NCBI GenBank assembly: GCA_041656735.1
Contig: JBBACY010000013.1
Span: 12,810 to 76,809 of the forward strand
Length of the DNA: 64,000 bases
Direction of reading: 5' to 3'
DNA from: Perlabentimonas sp041656735
Lineage (GTDB): Bacteria; Bacteroidota; Bacteroidia; Bacteroidales; Tenuifilaceae
Shown here: one piece after another, positions 35,316-43,661 of the stretch
Numbering within the stretch: the first letter of the stretch is position 1
Layout: every line of letters starts with the position of its first letter
Notes under the pieces: generated by a model
Databases searched by the model: none
What the model was told of the DNA's origin: nothing
Seen by the model: only the letters and a program-made list of their open reading frames with translations
Program-made: the position numbers and the translations under genes

Positions 35316-35367
35316 GGTTAAGCGGCTTGCCCTGAGCGAAGACGAAGGAAAGCCTGCAACCTTAACC
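35316..35367. repeat. CCTGAGCGAAG-type palindromic repeat
   Basis: GGTTAAG (35316-35322) pairs with CTTAACC (35361-35367), GGCTT (35324-35328) with AAGCC (35350-35354), and the loop holds CCCTGAGCGAAGACGAAGG. The loop core is shared with the repeat at 53692-53743. Confidence 0.6.
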
Positions 35368-35414
35368 AAACAGCATTAAATATAGATACTTAATAATGCG
35401 GATGAAAAACAAAG

Positions 35415-35942
35415 CTAATTCCCCAGCAACTCTTTATAAATGTCAAAGTTCTCATCATCAAAACATACAAAGGTTACTTTGTTAGGCATACTGTTATGGG
35501 CTAAAAAACTGCTGACAGTTTCAACTGCAATTTTGGCAGCCAGTAATTTCGGAAAACCATATACGCCCGTGCTAATATTAGGAAATGCTAAGGTGTGTAT
35601 GTTATGCTCTTTTGCAAGTTGTAAGCTGTTTTTATACGCATTTTGCAGCAACTGTTGCTCGTTACTGCTGCCTCCATTCCAAATGGGACCAACGGTATGT
35701 ATTACGTAGGGTGTAATAAGGTTGTAGCCCTTAGTTATTCGGGCTTCTCCAGTGGGACAACCCCCAATGGTTCTACATTCTTCGAGCAGCCCAGGACCTG
35801 CCGCCCTGTGAATTGCCCCATCTACGCCACCGCCCCCCAAAAGCGTGCCATTGGCAGCATTTACAATTGCATCAAACTTGTGGGCAGTTATATCTCCCTT
35901 AATTAATAATAACTTTTTCTCTTTGAACATTCTTTTAGGCAT
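35415..35942 (-). CDS. Macro-domain ADP-ribose hydrolase
   Basis: A 175-residue single macro domain of the YmdB/MacroD type, which removes ADP-ribose or O-acetyl from ADP-ribosylated substrates. Visible motifs: GDITAHKFDAIVNAAN (substrate Asp and Asn), GGGGVDGAIHRAAG, GEARITKGYNL, HTVGPIW, and PNISTGVYGFP. All match active family members. Either ATG at 35942 or the internal Met5 could start it. It lies divergent from the lipoprotein gene. Confidence 0.93.
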   Translation of the reverse strand: MPKRMFKEKKLLLIKGDITAHKFDAIVNAANGTLLGGGGVDGAIHRAAGPGLLEECRTIGGCPTGEARITKGYNLITPYVIHTVGPIWNGGSSNEQQLLQNAYKNSLQLAKEHNIHTLAFPNISTGVYGFPKLLAAKIAVETVSSFLAHNSMPNKVTFVCFDDENFDIYKELLGN

Positions 35943-35946
35943 AGCG

Positions 35947-35977
35947 TTTGTAGTATAATTTTATTATTTTATCTTTG
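35947..35977 (+). promoter_or_regulatory. Consensus promoter of the 36028 lipoprotein
   Basis: TTTG (35947-35950), exactly 19 bases, then TATCTTTG (35970-35977): a full match to the Bacteroidota consensus. Confidence 0.85.
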
Positions 35978-36027
35978 TATGCGTTGCATAAAATTAAACA
36001 ATATTGTTACATTAAAATTTTTATCTT

Positions 36028-36957
36028 ATGAAAATTAAATCATTAAAGTATTTGGCTTTAGCCATGTTTGCTGGTAGTGTTATGTTAACCTCTTGTGAAA
36101 AAGATCCAGAGGTTTTTGAAGCGCCTACTGTAACTTTTAACGAGGGATCCTCAAAAGTTCTTGATATTACCGAAGGAACTGCTTTCGATTTGAGCATAGA
36201 TATTACCATTGGTGCTCCCGGTAAAATTGAAAAAATTACCATTGAACGTTCAAAACTGCTTAAAGATGAATTGGTGGGAGAAGTTTTATCAGTAGAAAAG
36301 CAAGACGCTTTCGAGTTAACTGAGGTTAACTTTAAGCACTCTGACAATGTTAACTACGAAGACTTTATTAACGGTACAATTGACGCAATTGAGTATACTG
36401 TTTTTGTAAAGGACAGACAAGGTGAGACTAAGGATGCCACATTTACTGTTACAATGGGAGCATATACTACACTCGTTGAGACAGAAAATGGAGGTGAAAT
36501 ATGGCATTTGATGGGTTCTGGTAAAGGTTGCTGGGATTTGAAAAATGATGTGGCTGTTTCTGCTTATGATAATACTGAAAATGAAACCTTGGGCAGATAC
36601 TTAATAAGCGCTGATAATGTAGCTGAATCGACTTTTACAGGTGCTTGGAATTCAAATGAAGTAGTTTGGACAAATAGCAATAACGAAGAGATTACTACTG
36701 CGGGCGTTGGAGCAAAGTATGTAAAAGCCAATGATTTTGATTACGAACTTGGCATTAAAGAACTTGCTCTGGATGTGTTTAATACTGCCGGAACAGAAGG
36801 CCAGCTAACGGCTGTTGAGGCTCCTGCTGTTGATGATATTTACATTGGCGTGCTGGGCGAAGAGGTATATGTAATTAAAATTACTGAAATCACTCCTGAT
36901 GCTGATCCTACTGCTAAGGCTAGCTTAGGTGTAATGAAATTTTCATACAAGAAGTAG
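36028..36957 (+). CDS. Lipoprotein of unknown function
   Basis: A 309-residue protein with a lipoprotein signal (MKIKSLKYLALAMFAGSVMLTSC, lipobox LTSC, Cys23). An acidic CEKDPE follows, resembling the Bacteroidota surface-lipoprotein export signal (S)(D/E)3-type, so it may face outwards. The mature part is rich in Thr, Glu and Asp and looks beta-structured, like a surface-anchored domain protein. No family is recognised. It has a consensus promoter and a very strong terminator. Confidence 0.75.
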   Translation: MKIKSLKYLALAMFAGSVMLTSCEKDPEVFEAPTVTFNEGSSKVLDITEGTAFDLSIDITIGAPGKIEKITIERSKLLKDELVGEVLSVEKQDAFELTEVNFKHSDNVNYEDFINGTIDAIEYTVFVKDRQGETKDATFTVTMGAYTTLVETENGGEIWHLMGSGKGCWDLKNDVAVSAYDNTENETLGRYLISADNVAESTFTGAWNSNEVVWTNSNNEEITTAGVGAKYVKANDFDYELGIKELALDVFNTAGTEGQLTAVEAPAVDDIYIGVLGEEVYVIKITEITPDADPTAKASLGVMKFSYKK

Positions 36958-36959
36958 CA

Positions 36960-37009
36960 TAGTACACAACAAAAAAGCCGCCCATGGGCGGCTTTTTTGT
37001 TGTGTACTA
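36960..37009. terminator. Bidirectional terminator with a 25-base perfect stem
   Basis: Perfect inverted repeat centred at 36984/36985, with core AAAAAAGCCGCCCA/TGGGCGGCTTTTTT and arms of 25 bases. It serves the lipoprotein gene on the plus strand and pheT on the minus strand, 9 bases before the pheT stop. Confidence 0.92.
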
Positions 37010-37017
37010 ATTCAAAA

Positions 37018-39471
37018 TTACCTTATCTGTGCTCCCAAATCCCTGTCGAAAGAACCAATAAGATTATTCATCACCTTATCAATCTGTTTATCGGTTAGCG
37101 TTTTGTTCTCGTCCTGTAGGGTAAACGAAACCGCGTACGATTTTTTCCCTTCGCCCAGGTTCGCACCTTTGTACACATCAAACAGATTGATGTTTTTAAT
37201 TAATTTACGCTCCGTTTTGTAGGCCACCTCCTTTATTTGTGCAAATGATATGCTGCTATCAATAAGCAGAGCCAAATCGCGTCGTACTTCAGGATATTTA
37301 GAGATTTCAGCATACTGAATTTTATTCCGTTTCGCCATTTTAAATATAGCTCCCCAGTAAAGCTCAGCAAAGAATACTTTATGCTTAATGTCAAAATCTT
37401 TACATATTTTCTTCGCAACTGCGCCTATGTACCCAACCGTTTTGTTATTAACCACTAGGGTTGTGCCATAATCAAACAGGTCATTGGGCGCATCGGTTAG
37501 GCTAATGTTGTTGCTGTTTATGCCCAGCTTTTCCAGAATGTTGGTAACGATGGCTTTAAGGTGGTAAAACGACACCTTTTTCTGTTCCTTTGCCCAGCTC
37601 TCCTCCGTATCATCCCCTGTTATCCATAGGCCTAACTTCATCTCCTCCGAGTATGCTTTTAGAGCATCTTCAGGGTTGCTTTTTTCTTTGTCGAAAAAGT
37701 AGCAGTTGCCCCACTCGTATAATTTTAAGTTGCTTCGCTTACGGTTTGTGTTGTATATAATCGTTTCTAGTCCACCAAAAAGAAGCGTTTGGCGCATTGC
37801 ATTTAAATCGATACTAAGCGGATTAATTATTTCAACAGTACTGGCAGTAGGGTGTGTTTCAAGATTCTGGTAGTATATTTTTTTTGATAATGAGTTACAC
37901 ATTATCTCGTTCATATCAATGCCTGTAAGGATGTCGGATATTAGCTTAATCACACTGTGCTTATCTGGTCGTGAGCTGTGTGCAAGCGTACTGTTTACCT
38001 TACGGCTCACCTCCACGTTATTATATCCGTAAATGCGTAAAATTTCTTCTACTATATCGGCTTCTCGTTGAACATCAACACGATAAGGAGGAATGCTAAG
38101 GCTCAGGCTGTTGCTGTCTTCAGCCTCAATTGAAATTTCGAGACCTTTCAAAATCTGTTTAATCGTTTCTATGGGTATAACTTTCCCAATCAGCTTGTTT
38201 GTGTAGTCAATATCAAGGGTAACGCTAAAATTTGCTATGGGATTTGGGTATATATCCACAATTTCTGAAGAGATTTCACCCCCGGCAATCTCTTTAATTA
38301 ATGTGGCAGCACGTTTTAATGCCCAAATGGTTATGTTTGGGTCGGTGCCACGTTCGTAACGGAATGAGGCATCGGTATTCATACCGTGGCGTTTTGCTGT
38401 TTTGCGAATCCAAACAGGATTAAAATAGGCGCTTTCGAGGAAAATATTTTGCGTTTGCTCCGTAACTCCCGATTTATTACCACCAAAAACACCCGCAATG
38501 CACATACCTTCGGTAGCATTGCGAATCATTAGGTCGTTACCATTAAGTTTTCGTTCAACCTCATCGAGTGTAACAAATTTTGTATCCTGTGGTAGCGTAC
38601 CAACAATAACCTTATTGCCCTCAATTTTATCGGCATCAAAGGCATGCATTGGTTGGCCTATTTCGTGTAATACGAAGTTAGCAATGTCAACCACGTTGTT
38701 AATGGGGTTTTGTCCAATTGAGCGTAAACGGTTTTGAAGCCATTTGGGCGATGGACCAACCTTTACATTGCTAATAGTAATTGCGCTATATCGAGGACAG
38801 GCGTTTGTGTTTTCTACTTCAACCTGAATGGGTAACGAGTTATTATCGGGTTTAAATGTATCTACCGAAGGCTTAGCCGCCTTGGTGGGCTTTTGTAGGT
38901 TTAGGTAGGCTGCCAAGTCGCGGGCAACTCCGTAATGCGAAGCAGCATCAATACGGTTTGGCGTTAATCCTATTTCAAATTGAAAATCGTCTTCAAGTTT
39001 AAAGTAGCTATATGCCGATTGGCCAATGGGGGCATCGGGGCTTAGCACCATAATACCATCATGTTCGGTTCCCAGTCCTAGCTCATCCTGGGCGCAAATC
39101 ATACCCTCCGATACCTGACCCCTTATTTTGGTTTTCTTTAGTGTTAGCTCGTTTTCATTGAAGTATAGCGTAGTACCAATGGTTGCTACGGCAACTCTTT
39201 GTCCGGCAGCTACATTGGGTGCTCCGCAAACAATATTAAGTGGTTCAGGTTGTCCAATATTTACTGTGGTAACACTAAGTTTATCGGCATCGGGGTGTTT
39301 TTCGCAGGTAAGTACCTCGCCAATAATTACCCCTTTCAGGCCACCTTTTACCGCTTCTACTTTTTTAAGCGAATCAATCTCAAGGCCTATGTCTGTTAGT
39401 ATTTCCGACATCCCTTCGGGTGAGAGATTTACATCAATATACTCTTTTAGCCAGCTGTACGAAATTTTCAT
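37018..39471 (-). CDS. pheT: Phenylalanyl-tRNA synthetase beta chain PheT
   Basis: An 817-residue subunit that with PheS charges tRNA-Phe. The tRNA-binding OB-fold lies at about 40-150 (GVIIGEVLTCEKHPDADKL region), B3/B4 with editing function at about 200-390, B5 near 400-475, and the C-terminal anticodon-binding domain at about 720-815. All expected sections are present and the length is typical. The pheS partner is not in the window, as pheS and pheT are split in many Bacteroidota. Confidence 0.96.
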   Translation of the reverse strand: MKISYSWLKEYIDVNLSPEGMSEILTDIGLEIDSLKKVEAVKGGLKGVIIGEVLTCEKHPDADKLSVTTVNIGQPEPLNIVCGAPNVAAGQRVAVATIGTTLYFNENELTLKKTKIRGQVSEGMICAQDELGLGTEHDGIMVLSPDAPIGQSAYSYFKLEDDFQFEIGLTPNRIDAASHYGVARDLAAYLNLQKPTKAAKPSVDTFKPDNNSLPIQVEVENTNACPRYSAITISNVKVGPSPKWLQNRLRSIGQNPINNVVDIANFVLHEIGQPMHAFDADKIEGNKVIVGTLPQDTKFVTLDEVERKLNGNDLMIRNATEGMCIAGVFGGNKSGVTEQTQNIFLESAYFNPVWIRKTAKRHGMNTDASFRYERGTDPNITIWALKRAATLIKEIAGGEISSEIVDIYPNPIANFSVTLDIDYTNKLIGKVIPIETIKQILKGLEISIEAEDSNSLSLSIPPYRVDVQREADIVEEILRIYGYNNVEVSRKVNSTLAHSSRPDKHSVIKLISDILTGIDMNEIMCNSLSKKIYYQNLETHPTASTVEIINPLSIDLNAMRQTLLFGGLETIIYNTNRKRSNLKLYEWGNCYFFDKEKSNPEDALKAYSEEMKLGLWITGDDTEESWAKEQKKVSFYHLKAIVTNILEKLGINSNNISLTDAPNDLFDYGTTLVVNNKTVGYIGAVAKKICKDFDIKHKVFFAELYWGAIFKMAKRNKIQYAEISKYPEVRRDLALLIDSSISFAQIKEVAYKTERKLIKNINLFDVYKGANLGEGKKSYAVSFTLQDENKTLTDKQIDKVMNNLIGSFDRDLGAQIR

Positions 39472-39929
39472 TGAAACTGAAATTATTTATGAATTAACGC
39501 AATTCGTTTTAAAACTTACAAATGTATGAAAAAAATGACTCTATACTTAACCGTTAGGCTATTTGTTTAAAGTTCACTGGTATTACTGTTTGGGTTAATC
39601 GTTTTTGTATCGCGAATGTGTTTTTGGCAAAGGTTTAATAGCCTGGTATTTGTTTGAATTTGGTTGGTTTTCTGGGGTATGTTTATTCGAATAGGTATTT
39701 GTAATTCGATTGTTTGCAGCGCATTTAATGGAAAGTGGAGAAATATTAACGAATTGTAATAACTTTTGGTTGCTAGTGTCGTTAAGTAGAAAAGCATTGT
39801 AAGTTTGTCGTCGAAATCCGTAAATCATCATTCCCGATCTTAACAGCTGATTTCTGTTACTACCGGAGAATGCTTGCGGATTGTATCTTAAGCAAATTGT
39901 GGTTTGCATATTAAATTCAATTAGATTAA
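39472..39929. other. Spacer between pheT and the sigma-54 regulator
   Basis: No gene is credible; two minus-strand frames here lack any family likeness and have biased composition. A minus-strand -7 box TACATTTG (39519-39526) probably belongs to pheT. Nothing else is recognised. Confidence 0.5.
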
Positions 39930-41819
39930 ATGAGTAATATAGGGTTATCGCATCGGAGAAGTGAAGAGTACGGCATAGAAACATCGAGACAGTTTCCCAG
40001 TCATATATTATCGAGTGAAGAGTTAGACGTTCTCATTAAAGTGAATGGTCGACTTATTGAACATGCAGCATCCATTATATTTCAGATTTATAAAACGGTT
40101 TCAGGATCCGACTTTTTTATTAATCTCACGGATGCCAAGGGGTGTATATTGGTTATTTTAGGTGATGATAATATGCTTCAAGAGGCGGCAGAATTGCAAA
40201 TAGTGCGGGGGGCATATATGTCGGAATCGTCTATTGGAACAAATTCAATGGGATTGGCTATTCATGATAAGAAACCAGTCCAGATTACGGGGAGAGATCA
40301 CTTTGTATCAGCTTATCATGGCTGGACGTGCTCGGCTGCGCCAATTATTCAAGACGGTAAAGTAATTGGGTGTATTAATATGACTGGGCATGTTAATCAG
40401 GTTCATCCCCATACGCTGGGTATGGTGATTTCTGCAGCACATGCAATTGAAAATCAAATTTGTGAAGAGGAGTCCTTGCGACAACTGGAAATATCAAACC
40501 AATTTGCATTTGCGATGATGAATAATTTGGCTTTTGGAGTGATGGCCATAAATATCAGCGACAATGTAGAATGGATTAACGATACCGCTTGTCGTATGAT
40601 TAATATCCGCCGTACAGAGTTGCTTGCACAGGATATTAATGAGATGCTTCCTGATTGGAGAAGGATAAAAAGAATTATTCTCAACGAATTGAAGTTTACC
40701 GATGAGCATGCGTCATTTAGCATACCTGGTATTAATGAGCGATATTTATTTAATGCCTATGTTATTCGAGGAGAAAATAATGCTATGCATGGCTACCTAT
40801 TAACATTTAGACAGTTTAGCAGGGTGGTGGATTTGATAAAGAAATACCAAGGGCATCACACGCGGTTTAGTTTTGATAGCATAATCGCCGAGAGTGTTTC
40901 TATGCATAATTTGATTCAGCAAGCACAGCTGGTTGCAACCAAACCTTCTACCGTTTTGTTGAGTGGCGAAAGTGGAACGGGGAAAGAGGTTATCGCTCAA
41001 TCTATACATAATGCATCGTTGCGAAAAGAAGCCCCTTTTATAGCAATTAATTGTGGTGCAATTGCTTCTTCGTTAATTGAAAGTGAATTGTTTGGGTATG
41101 AAGAGGGGGCTTTTACTGGCGCCGCAAAGGGTGGTTCGCCCGGTAAGTTTGAATTGGCCAACCATGGAACAATTTTTTTGGATGAAATTGGTGATATGCC
41201 GTTTGAAATGCAGGTGAAATTGTTGCGTTGCTTGCAGGAAGGATATATTACTCGTATTGGGGGCAAGAGAGATGTTCCGATAAATGTTCGTATAATCGCA
41301 GCTTCCAACAAGAATTTGGAAGAAGAGATGTTAAATGGAAGATTCCGTCTCGATTTGTTTTATCGTTTAAATGTTTTTCATCTTCATGTACCTCCACTAA
41401 GAGATCGGGTTGACGATATTTTACCGATGGCGCGTTTTTTTGCTGCAAAAAAAGCGAGCGAAATGGCTCGTCCAATGCCTCATATTGATAATAAGTTGGG
41501 CGCATGGCTTCAGAATTATAGTTGGCCAGGAAATGTTAGGGAACTTGAAAATCTTATGGAACGATTTGTGGTTCTCGATGGCGATTATTCCTCGTTTTTG
41601 AATAATAGCACCCAACGTGATTTTAAAAAGAATAGAGAGGCTTTGCAGCGTGCTAAAAATGCCTTTGTGCCAAAAACATTGGCCGAAATAGAAAAGGATG
41701 GAATAATATCCTGTTTAACAACATACGATTTTAATGTGTCTGCTGCCTCTAAGGTCTTGAATATTAGTAGGAATACCTTGTATCAGAAGATTAAACGGTA
41801 CGAAATCAGCATTAGGTAG
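39930..41819 (+). CDS. AcoR/DhaR-like sigma-54 transcriptional activator
   Basis: A 629-residue activator. A GAF-like domain (about 60-185) carries the AcoR pattern GTNSMGLAI, HFVSAYHGWTCSAAPI and INMTGH. A PAS-like part follows (about 195-300). The AAA+ domain has Walker A GESGTGKE (346-353) and GAFTGA (393-398), and a Fis-type helix-turn-helix closes it (590-628). AcoR-like proteins respond to small metabolites and switch on fermentative enzymes. The alcohol dehydrogenase and hydrogenase operon lie just downstream, making them likely targets. I found no GG-N10-GC promoter in their upstream spacers, so this is inference. Confidence 0.92.
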   Translation: MSNIGLSHRRSEEYGIETSRQFPSHILSSEELDVLIKVNGRLIEHAASIIFQIYKTVSGSDFFINLTDAKGCILVILGDDNMLQEAAELQIVRGAYMSESSIGTNSMGLAIHDKKPVQITGRDHFVSAYHGWTCSAAPIIQDGKVIGCINMTGHVNQVHPHTLGMVISAAHAIENQICEEESLRQLEISNQFAFAMMNNLAFGVMAINISDNVEWINDTACRMINIRRTELLAQDINEMLPDWRRIKRIILNELKFTDEHASFSIPGINERYLFNAYVIRGENNAMHGYLLTFRQFSRVVDLIKKYQGHHTRFSFDSIIAESVSMHNLIQQAQLVATKPSTVLLSGESGTGKEVIAQSIHNASLRKEAPFIAINCGAIASSLIESELFGYEEGAFTGAAKGGSPGKFELANHGTIFLDEIGDMPFEMQVKLLRCLQEGYITRIGGKRDVPINVRIIAASNKNLEEEMLNGRFRLDLFYRLNVFHLHVPPLRDRVDDILPMARFFAAKKASEMARPMPHIDNKLGAWLQNYSWPGNVRELENLMERFVVLDGDYSSFLNNSTQRDFKKNREALQRAKNAFVPKTLAEIEKDGIISCLTTYDFNVSAASKVLNISRNTLYQKIKRYEISIR

Positions 41820-41839
41820 TAGTTGTACTGAAATTGAGC

Positions 41840-41898
41840 AATGTCCTAAAACTGCACACGAATTTAAGGTGGATCGAGCGGTTTTAGGACATTTTTAT
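41840..41898 (+). terminator. Terminator behind the sigma-54 regulator
   Basis: AATGTCCTAAAACTGC (41840-41855) pairs with GCGGTTTTAGGACATT (41878-41893), 16 pairs with one G-U and a 22-base loop, then TTTTATT. Confidence 0.8.
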
Positions 41899-42035
41899 TG
41901 GCGTAATTTGATTTATTGTAGGATTTAGTTTCTAAAGCACTGACATATAGTGAATTGTGGCTTTTGGTATTTGATTTGACATAGGATAGACAAATGAATA
42001 ATTAATCCTATTGTTAAATATTAAAAGCTACAGTT

Positions 42036-43202
42036 ATGAACCGATTCACATTACCGAGAGATCTTTATTTTGGAAAAGGAAGCATGGAAGTGCTAAAAAC
42101 CTTACAGGGAAAGCGTGCAAGCGTTGTTGTTGGTGGTGGGTCAATGAAGCGTTTTGGTTTTCTTGATAAAGTTCTTGAGTATTTGAAAGAGGCCGGAATG
42201 GAAACTCAGCTGATTGAGGGGATAGAACCCGACCCATCTGTTGAAACGGTGCTCGAAGGAGCTAGAAAGATGCAGGCTTTTGAGCCTGATTGGATCGTTA
42301 GTATTGGTGGCGGTTCTCCCATTGATGCCGCAAAAGCAATGTGGGTGTTTTATGAGCATCCCAATGCGAAGTTCGAAGATATTGCCAAGCCTTTTAATAT
42401 TCCTACACTCCGTAAAAAGGCTCGATTTGTAGCCATACCTTCCACAAGTGGAACAGCAACCGAGGTTACAGCATTTTCGGTAATAACCGATTATAAGGTT
42501 GGAATCAAATATCCTTTAGCCGATTTTGAAATAACACCCGATATCGCCATTCTAGATTCCGAAATAGCTTATAAAATGCCTCCCACTTTAACGGCTCATA
42601 CTGGTATGGATGCATTAACACATGCCACAGAAGCGTTAACGGCTTCCTTAGCTTCAGATTTTAGCGACCCGCTGGCATTGAAAGCCATCAAAATGATTAA
42701 GGAGAACCTTATGAAATCGTATAATGGAGATGCTGAAGCGCGGGATGCATTACATATTGCTCAGTGTTTGGCCGGAATGGCTTTTAGCAATGCTTTGCTA
42801 GGTATTTGTCATAGCATGGCTCATAAAACAGGTGCAATTTATCATATACCACACGGATGTGCCAATGCCATTTATTTACCAACTGTTATACAGTGGAATA
42901 GAAAAGTTTCGGAAGCAAAATATGCCGAAATTGCTCGCTACATTGGATTGGAGGGACGTTCAGACAAGGAGTTATGCGATGCATACATCGGTATGATAAA
43001 ATCTTTGAATGCGGAGATGGGAATCCCTGCTTCGCTGAAAGAGTATGGTATTGACGAGGCTGAGTTTAAGGCAAACTTAAGTCGAGTTTCAATAAATGCT
43101 GAAGCCGATGCTTGTACTGGATCTAACCCTCGCCCCACAACTGCTGCTGACTTTGAAAAGTTATTTATGGCAGTTTATACAGGCAACTATACTAATATTT
43201 AA
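42036..43202 (+). CDS. Iron-containing alcohol dehydrogenase
   Basis: A 388-residue group III alcohol dehydrogenase that interconverts alcohols and aldehydes with NAD(P)H. The nucleotide loop is SIGGGSPIDAAKA. The metal-site regions are THATEALTA and GICHSMAHKTGAIYHIPHG, with the Asp and three His of iron-dependent members. The end NPRPTTAADFEKL is typical. Close relatives are butanol or 1,3-propanediol dehydrogenases. It lies between the AcoR-like activator and the hydrogenase operon; the 181-base spacer after it carries exclusive hairpins. Confidence 0.93.
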   Translation: MNRFTLPRDLYFGKGSMEVLKTLQGKRASVVVGGGSMKRFGFLDKVLEYLKEAGMETQLIEGIEPDPSVETVLEGARKMQAFEPDWIVSIGGGSPIDAAKAMWVFYEHPNAKFEDIAKPFNIPTLRKKARFVAIPSTSGTATEVTAFSVITDYKVGIKYPLADFEITPDIAILDSEIAYKMPPTLTAHTGMDALTHATEALTASLASDFSDPLALKAIKMIKENLMKSYNGDAEARDALHIAQCLAGMAFSNALLGICHSMAHKTGAIYHIPHGCANAIYLPTVIQWNRKVSEAKYAEIARYIGLEGRSDKELCDAYIGMIKSLNAEMGIPASLKEYGIDEAEFKANLSRVSINAEADACTGSNPRPTTAADFEKLFMAVYTGNYTNI

Positions 43203-43267
43203 TTGAACTGAACGGAGCTTGTTTTGGAATTGGCACTGGGCTCTTGTTTTTGATCCCACTACACTTT

Positions 43268-43317
43268 ACAAACAATCTCCTTTAGTTTGTTGATGGCGTT
43301 GCGCCTCGGTGCTGAGG
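43268..43317 (+). promoter_or_regulatory. Overlapping hairpins upstream of the hydrogenase operon
   Basis: ACAAAC (43268-43273) pairs with GTTTGT (43285-43290). Then GGCG-ttg-CGCC (43295-43305) and CCTC...GAGG (43304-43317) share two bases, so they cannot form together. This resembles a switch or attenuator, but there is no T-run, so termination is not shown. Confidence 0.35.
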
Positions 43318-43383
43318 TTGTGGCTATAAAGAAGTAAATGGAAAAGGAATTAAGAATCATTTTTTTTAGTAAAATCTGCTGCT

Positions 43384-43638
43384 ATGAAAGAAACGACTGT
43401 TATATCAATTTGTTTGGGTAGCTCCTGTTACCGAAGGGGCAATCAGGAGGTGCTGGAAGTTATTAAGAAATATTTGGGCACCCATAAACTAACCGACAAG
43501 GTTGAGTTTAAAGGACATCTATGCCAAGGAAAATGTGCCGAAGGTCCCAACTTTTTTGTTAACGACATTGGTTACCATAAGGTTGATAGAAATTCTGTTA
43601 TTGATATTTTAAATCAGCATTTCGAGCTGGTGCATTAG
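43384..43638 (+). CDS. 2Fe-2S thioredoxin-like ferredoxin, first copy
   Basis: An 84-residue protein with the four-cysteine pattern of the NuoE/HydC-type fold: CLGSSC (Cys10, Cys15) and LCQGKC (Cys47, Cys51). These small proteins pass electrons to hydrogenases or NADH-linked subunits. It is the first gene of the hydrogenase operon, 23 bases ahead of the HydS-like gene. A second, diverged copy lies at 46561. It lacks the flavin and NADH partner domains, so it works with other subunits or as a signalling partner. Confidence 0.85.
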   Translation: MKETTVISICLGSSCYRRGNQEVLEVIKKYLGTHKLTDKVEFKGHLCQGKCAEGPNFFVNDIGYHKVDRNSVIDILNQHFELVH

Positions 43639-43661
43639 GTTAATTCTAATTTTGATAAGCC

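Larger units (their letters stand above)
34837..35414. other. Repeat-rich spacer
   Basis: No gene in 578 bases. The right half is a cluster of small palindromes (35153-35367) typical of dispersed Bacteroidota repeats, listed separately. The left half (34868-35150) shows nothing recognisable. Confidence 0.6.

Noticed and set aside
39567..39984. Minus-strand frames in the pheT-activator spacer
   Set aside because: Composition is skewed and no motif is recognised; one overlaps the start of the activator gene.
41899..43383. Sigma-54 (-24/-12) promoter for the alcohol dehydrogenase or hydrogenase operon
   Set aside because: Both upstream spacers were read for GG-N10-GC. The nearest match, TTGGCAC at about 43230, is followed by TTG two bases too far, so no site is claimed.
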